From Thermotogae bacterium (GTDB lineage Bacteria; Thermotogota; Thermotogae; UBA12178), in the NCBI GenBank assembly GCA_003641795.1, contig QNAP01000056.1, forward strand, positions 1 to 9,247: a stretch of DNA of 9,247 nt, in the 5' to 3' direction. Within the stretch, counting starts at the first letter, position 1, and every line of letters starts with the position of its first letter. Shown in pieces: positions 6,855 through 9,247 of the stretch. The notes under the pieces were generated by a model. The model was not told where the DNA came from, made no database searches, and was given only the letters and a program-made list of their open reading frames with translations. A program made the position numbers and the translations under genes.

Positions 6855-7811
6855 TCATACCGCACTTCTGACTTCGAACGCGTCGAGATACTTTTCGATC
6901 TCGGAGATACTCAGAGCCGATTTTTCCACATACTTTGTCTCCGCAATAGCTGCTGCCATGCCATATTTCAAGGCTTCATAGTAGCTCAATCCACGATCGA
7001 TACCGTAGACAATACCTGCCACGAAGGCATCTCCTGTTCCAAAGAGATGCGATTTTTCCACCTTTTCTTTGGAGGTAAAAACCCATACACCTTCCTTCGT
7101 TGCCACAATATCGCTGACCACTTGGTACGAGATGACCGCTGCTTCTGCCCCCAACCTGATGAATTCCTTTGCGAGTTCAACATAATCTTCAAGCGTTTCC
7201 AAAGATCTGTCGAAGACCGTTTGCGTTCTACGAAGATCTGGCCGTACCACGTGTGGGCAATCGTTTCTCACCACCTCTTCAAAGAACCTTCCGATTCCTT
7301 CCACGATCACAGTTTTTTTCTGCTGCTTCGCACGACGCACGAGATCCATACAGTAACCCGCGCTCACTCCGGGAGGTACGCTGCCAGAGATCACCACCGT
7401 GTTAACTCTCGAAAGAGTCATAATGTAACGCTTCAGAAAAACATCCATGGTTTTCTCGTCGACTTTCGGTCCGCTGGAATTTATTTCCGTTATCGTGTCT
7501 TTAATTGGATCCACTATGGCGATGTTTTCTCTCGTTTCTCCCGACGTGTACACGAAATTGGTGGTGATTCGAGGATGTAATCTTCTCAGTTCCTCTTCGA
7601 GAATCCGTCCGGTATATCCTGCAAGAATGCTCATCGCCACCACAGAGATGCCCAAAACATCCAGCAACATAGCAACATTGATCCCCTTACCTCCGGGGGT
7701 CATCGCTGAACTTTCGGGTCCCGTTAAACGATGCAGTTGATTGACTTCGAAATTGGGCACAATCAACTGACGGTCAACCGCTGGGTTAAGGGTTACAGTG
7801 GCAACCCGCAT
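6855..7811 (-). CDS. PfkB-family sugar-phosphate kinase, 1-phosphofructokinase-like
   Basis: This is a ribokinase-fold ATP-dependent kinase of the 1-phosphofructokinase / tagatose-6-phosphate kinase branch. Diagnostic elements in 318 residues are TLNPAVDR near the N-terminus, the substrate glycine motif TPGGKGINVA (38-47), GETRENI (91-97), SGSVPPG (142-148) and the catalytic signature GTGDAFVAG (258-266) with D261 as the expected base. The usual KPNxxE motif is replaced by RPDLRR at 190-195. The start is the ATG at 7809-7811, because GGAGGG (7818-7823) stands 6 bases upstream; a GTG at 7827-7829 would put that ribosome site inside the gene. No fructose PTS or fruR gene is adjacent, so the physiological substrate (fructose-1-phosphate, fructose-6-phosphate, tagatose-6-phosphate or another) is open. 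It lies 36 bases after the ABC ATPase gene and 16 before the CBS gene. Confidence 0.88.
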   Translation of the reverse strand: MRVATVTLNPAVDRQLIVPNFEVNQLHRLTGPESSAMTPGGKGINVAMLLDVLGISVVAMSILAGYTGRILEEELRRLHPRITTNFVYTSGETRENIAIVDPIKDTITEINSSGPKVDEKTMDVFLKRYIMTLSRVNTVVISGSVPPGVSAGYCMDLVRRAKQQKKTVIVEGIGRFFEEVVRNDCPHVVRPDLRRTQTVFDRSLETLEDYVELAKEFIRLGAEAAVISYQVVSDIVATKEGVWVFTSKEKVEKSHLFGTGDAFVAGIVYGIDRGLSYYEALKYGMAAAIAETKYVEKSALSISEIEKYLDAFEVRSAV

Positions 7812-7817
7812 CTGCTT

Positions 7818-7823
7818 CCCTCC
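7818..7823 (-). promoter_or_regulatory. Shine-Dalgarno site deciding the pfkB-type kinase start
   Basis: GGAGGG on the minus strand is 6 bases before ATG 7809-7811 and lies downstream of the competing GTG at 7827-7829. This argues for the shorter protein. Confidence 0.75.
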
Positions 7824-7847
7824 AATCACAGAAGTCTTTGTGCGGAC

Positions 7848-8540
7848 TCAGTGTGTCCTCATTACGTAGTCTCTGGGATCACCTTCAAAAACAATTTTAC
7901 CATCTTTCAAAGCAACGAAGAAATCCGCGGAGTGAAGAAAACGACGTTCGTGACGGGTGGATACCAGCACAACTCTCTTGCTTTTAGAGCTACGTAGCAT
8001 TTCAACGAGTCTATTCAGTTTCTCGTCGTCTACGTGATCGAAAATGCCATCGAAAAGCAGCACTTTCGCCGGTTTTACCAACGCCAGCAAAGCAAGGAAA
8101 GCCGTTCGCTGGGAAGAAGGGGTGGTACTGAGGGGCATCTGAGGTTTTTCGAGAAGGGGATGGAGGTCCAGCAAATTGATCATTTCAAAAGCGCTTTTGG
8201 CCAAGTCCCTCACGCTGAGATCACTCAGCACTTTCGTTGCTTCTCCGACTCTCAGCGATCCGACGGCTTCTATCATCGAGGCATCTACGTATGTTATCTC
8301 CGTGCGCACCAACTTCTTGGGGATAGTATCGATAGGGCGGTTATTCAGAAAGACTCTTAAGCTTTGAAAGCTCGATCTCTTATCATTCAACCCAGCAATA
8401 GATCTTAAAAGAACCGTTTTTCCCGATCCTTGAGATCCGTAGATTGCGATCAATTTGTTCGGAGGAAAGATCAAAGAAATGGTGGTAGCCTGAGAATCAT
8501 CATTTCCAGCAGCACGGGGTAATCCCTCAACTCTTACCAG
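7848..8540 (-). CDS. ABC-type ATPase with degenerate catalytic motifs, probable CTG start
   Basis: With the start used here the protein is 230 residues, a single nucleotide-binding domain with no membrane segments. Walker A is intact (GSQGSGKT, 35-42). Other motifs are altered. The expected Q-loop glutamine after the ITYV strand reads YVDAS (84-88). The LSGGQ signature reads LSTTPSSQR (137-145). Walker B ends in LLFDG, so the catalytic glutamate is glycine (G165). The H-loop reads STRHE, with R196 where the histidine is expected and H197 next. The C-terminal GKIVFEGDP strand is typical of ABC ATPases. A TTG at 8472-8474 would give 208 residues but lacks a ribosome site and removes the first strand (VRVEGL). 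CTG at 8538-8540 has AGGAGG 9 bases upstream and places Walker A at the usual distance. No permease gene is visible. Nucleotide binding is likely; transport or another role is unknown. Confidence 0.8.
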   Translation of the reverse strand: MVRVEGLPRAAGNDDSQATTISLIFPPNKLIAIYGSQGSGKTVLLRSIAGLNDKRSSFQSLRVFLNNRPIDTIPKKLVRTEITYVDASMIEAVGSLRVGEATKVLSDLSVRDLAKSAFEMINLLDLHPLLEKPQMPLSTTPSSQRTAFLALLALVKPAKVLLFDGIFDHVDDEKLNRLVEMLRSSKSKRVVLVSTRHERRFLHSADFFVALKDGKIVFEGDPRDYVMRTH

Positions 8541-8724
8541 TTATTTCCGCCTCCTCGTTTTTCTCGTCTTGAAAGTTCTTTAAGGGTTTACGTGGTTTCG
8601 AAGAATTCATACGACTTTTCAGTTCATCTTCAGCTATTTGGATACCTTGTTTGCTCATCTTCAAAAGCTCTATTTGAGAAACTGTTCTCGGATTCTTCGT
8701 GGTACCCAACAAAATCCCTCCCAC
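8527..8724 (-). CDS. Unrecognised 65-residue charged protein
   Basis: I do not recognise this protein. It has a slightly hydrophobic start (MGGILLGTT), a predicted helical middle (residues about 15-39, SQIELLKMSKQGIQIAEDEL region) and a very hydrophilic Lys/Glu-rich tail ending EEAEITGKS. There is no signal peptide, cysteine pair or clear domain. Support for it being real is the GGAGG ribosome site (8732-8736) 7 bases before GTG 8722-8724 and its position as the first gene before the ABC ATPase. Its 3' end carries the ABC gene's ribosome site and would overlap that gene by 14 bases. A TTG five codons in (GGAGGG 6 bases upstream) is an alternative start. Its function cannot be inferred; coupling suggests it is co-produced with the ATPase. 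Confidence 0.55.
   Translation of the reverse strand: MGGILLGTTKNPRTVSQIELLKMSKQGIQIAEDELKSRMNSSKPRKPLKNFQDEKNEEAEITGKS
8550..8555 (-). promoter_or_regulatory. Shine-Dalgarno site upstream of the CTG codon of the ABC ATPase
   Basis: Perfect AGGAGG on the minus strand, 9 bases before CTG 8538-8540 and inside the 3' end of the small upstream gene. No ATG, GTG or TTG stands at a suitable distance in the ABC reading frame; the frame is closed by TAA at 8541-8543. Confidence 0.65.
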
Positions 8725-8866
8725 ATTTGTGCCTCCGCTTTAGTATAAACTCTCGCTCTTTACTCGAGCCTTAGGTCTCCTTTAAGGTTTCTTCGATCGT
8801 TTGTGACCGAACGGAACGACCTTGAAGCCGCAACCCGTTGGCGACGGTGTAAGGAAAAGGGGGCAA

Positions 8867-8907
8867 CTTGAAAACGTAGTACAATGTAAGACAATCGTTT
8901 TTTCAAG
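8867..8907. repeat. Inverted repeat spanning the candidate promoter
   Basis: On the plus strand the left arm CTTGAAAACG (8867-8876) pairs with the right arm CGTTTTTTCAAG (8896-8907), which has two extra T residues; 19 bases lie between them. The arm centres are about 30 bp apart, roughly three helical turns. The spacer contains two ACAAT copies 10 bases apart (8881, 8891). It could be an operator or form a weak hairpin; there is no U-tract after it, so it is not an intrinsic terminator. Confidence 0.5.
8878..8906 (-). promoter_or_regulatory. Candidate sigma-70-like promoter reading toward the ABC/kinase/gyrB/fts genes
   Basis: On the minus strand TTGAAA (8901-8906) and TGTACT (8878-8883) are separated by exactly 17 bases. 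The -35 element matches the TTGACA consensus at 5 of 6 positions and the -10 element matches TATAAT at 4 of 6. Transcription would begin near 8871, leaving a leader of about 145 bases before GTG 8724. Both elements lie within an inverted repeat. This is sequence resemblance only. Confidence 0.35.
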
Positions 8908-9031
8908 GTTTCAAAAGCAAAACAACAATTTCGCGTGGTTTCAAAGTTGAGAGTCTTCGAACTCAAGCTCATTAGATCAAAGGAGCCGGCGTTGAATACC
9001 GAGATTCTTCTTTTAGACCGACGCATACTAG

Positions 9032-9049
9032 GATGTCTCAGATGTCTCA
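9032..9049. repeat. Perfect 9-bp tandem repeat
   Basis: GATGTCTCA occurs twice in direct succession on the plus strand. It lies in the gene-free stretch; its length is a multiple of three but no supported reading frame covers it. Possibly replication slippage. Confidence 0.6.
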
Positions 9050-9099
9050 AAAATCAGTAACAATCCACAACATCAGCGACCTTTTTGGAGGACGATTGT

Positions 9100-9216
9100 T
9101 CAGGACATTGAACATAACATAGAGGAGGGAGTGGAGAATCTCTCACGCTCACACAGCTCGCACTCGTTTTCTTCCTCGTTCACGTCCACAAAACGACCCA
9201 CGCGAAGATTCAGCAT
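9100..9216 (-). CDS. Possible 38-residue CxxC-containing small protein
   Basis: ATG 9214-9216 opens a 38-codon frame with an acidic middle (VDVNEEENE) followed by CELC (19-22) and a further cysteine near the end (C35). The composition (Glu/Asp-rich on minus, Ser-rich on the opposite strand) suggests that the minus strand is coding. The start overlaps the stop of an upstream frame (ATGCTGA), an arrangement common in operons. The ribosome site is weak (AGCAGG nearly touching the ATG). It may instead be the tail of a frameshifted longer gene. No family recognised. Confidence 0.25.
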   Translation of the reverse strand: MLNLRVGRFVDVNEEENECELCERERFSTPSSMLCSMS

Positions 9217-9247
9217 CCTGCTTCAGCTTCGCTCTCATCCGCATCCA
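9210..9247 (-). CDS. Possible C-terminal end of an acidic protein (runs off the right edge)
   Basis: One minus-strand frame reads DADESEAEAGC and then stops with TGA at 9210-9212. The acidic composition is typical of a real C-terminal tail, but eleven codons are too few for identification, and the other two frames cannot be excluded. It overlaps the next possible ORF by 7 bases. Confidence 0.25.
   Translation of the reverse strand, partial: DADESEAEAGC

Larger units (their letters stand above)
8725..9099. other. 375-bp stretch without a convincing gene; likely upstream region of the gene string
   Basis: Both strands lack a plausible protein here. A 96-residue frame on the minus strand (8760-9050) begins with TTG, has no ribosome site and gives an Arg/Ser/Phe-rich sequence without domain character. 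The stretch holds an inverted repeat with a promoter-like pair (8867-8907), a 9-bp tandem repeat (9032-9049) and two TTTGAAACC copies 30 bases apart. I found no tRNA, no rRNA and no clear intrinsic terminator. As the only sizeable gap, it is the natural place for a promoter serving the genes to its left. Confidence 0.6.

Noticed and set aside
6839..6865. GTG start at 6863-6865 for the CBS protein.
   Set aside because: The added nine residues do not belong to the CBS domain, would overlap the kinase gene, and the ATG at 6836-6838 has a reasonable ribosome site.
6855..7829. Longer kinase start at GTG 7827-7829.
   Set aside because: It would place the strong GGAGGG ribosome site within the coding region and add six residues before the usual family N-terminus.
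8742..8747. TATACT on the minus strand, a good -10 box before the 65-residue gene.
   Set aside because: No acceptable -35 element at 16-18 bases and no TGn extension; transcription would start at about 8735, inside the gene's own ribosome site (8732-8736), leaving it non-functional.
8904..8945. GGTTTC-containing copies with 30-base spacing suggested a CRISPR remnant.
   Set aside because: Only two 9-bp matches, no full-length repeat, no spacer array; CRISPR repeats are about 30 bp and nearly identical.
8950..8980. GAGTTCGAAGACTC on the minus strand resembled a tRNA T-arm.
   Set aside because: Only three stem pairs, wrong loop size, and no acceptor, D or anticodon arms around it.
8760..9050. 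96-residue minus-strand open frame beginning with TTG.
   Set aside because: No ribosome site, Arg/Ser/Phe-heavy composition, no domain character; it covers the promoter-like region and repeats. More likely a chance open frame.
9035..9120. Short plus-strand ORF beginning MSQMSQK.
   Set aside because: 29 codons, poor ribosome site, start lies in a tandem repeat, and all credible genes are on the other strand.
9122..9247. Plus-strand frame from GTG 9131 behind AGGAGG.
   Set aside because: Spacing to the GTG is only about 2 bases and the product is a Ser/Arg-rich sequence typical of the antisense of an acidic coding strand.

Overview
The window looks like a chromosomal segment of a Thermotogae bacterium (Thermotoga/Pseudothermotoga type). 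Every convincing gene lies on the minus strand, the genes are packed with overlaps or gaps of a few bases, the coding strand is purine-rich, and GTG/TTG starts are frequent. The order pfkB-type kinase, CBS protein, MiaB-like enzyme, class IV aminotransferase, DUF721 protein, gyrB, small membrane protein, ftsA, ftsZ matches the Thermotoga maritima order as I remember it. The genus assignment is inference from gene content and was not checked against a database.

In transcription order (right to left): the right edge (about 9100-9247) may hold the 3' end of an acidic protein overlapping a possible 38-residue CxxC ORF. About 375 bp without a convincing gene (8725-9099) follow, carrying a plausible sigma-70-like promoter inside an inverted repeat. 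Next come an unrecognised 65-residue charged protein (8527-8724), a motif-degenerate ABC ATPase that probably starts at a CTG codon (7848-8540), a PfkB-family 1-phosphofructokinase-like sugar kinase (6855-7811), and a two-CBS-domain protein (6392-6838). Then follow an MtaB-type tRNA methylthiotransferase (5086-6399), a class IV PLP enzyme (4275-5123), a DciA-like DUF721 protein (3956-4270), GyrB (2094-3983), a small FtsQ/DivIB-like membrane protein without a visible POTRA domain (1568-2089), FtsA (307-1566) and the N-terminus of FtsZ (1-293, running off the left edge).

The left half is a replication and division block: helicase-loader-like DciA, gyrase subunit B, FtsQ-like, FtsA and FtsZ. FtsA and FtsZ build the membrane-tethered Z-ring, and the FtsQ-like protein would be the periplasm-facing divisome component. 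The right half holds tRNA modification, PLP chemistry and sugar phosphorylation genes. There is no terminator-like hairpin with a U-tract and no intergenic gap above about 36 bp from 8724 down to 293, so the simplest reading is one long polycistronic unit with translational coupling. Nothing resembling a defence island, mobile element or CRISPR array was seen. The points most worth a second look are the CTG start and decayed motifs of the ABC ATPase, the POTRA-less FtsQ candidate, the coupling of dciA to gyrB, and the kinase's altered NxxE-equivalent motif.
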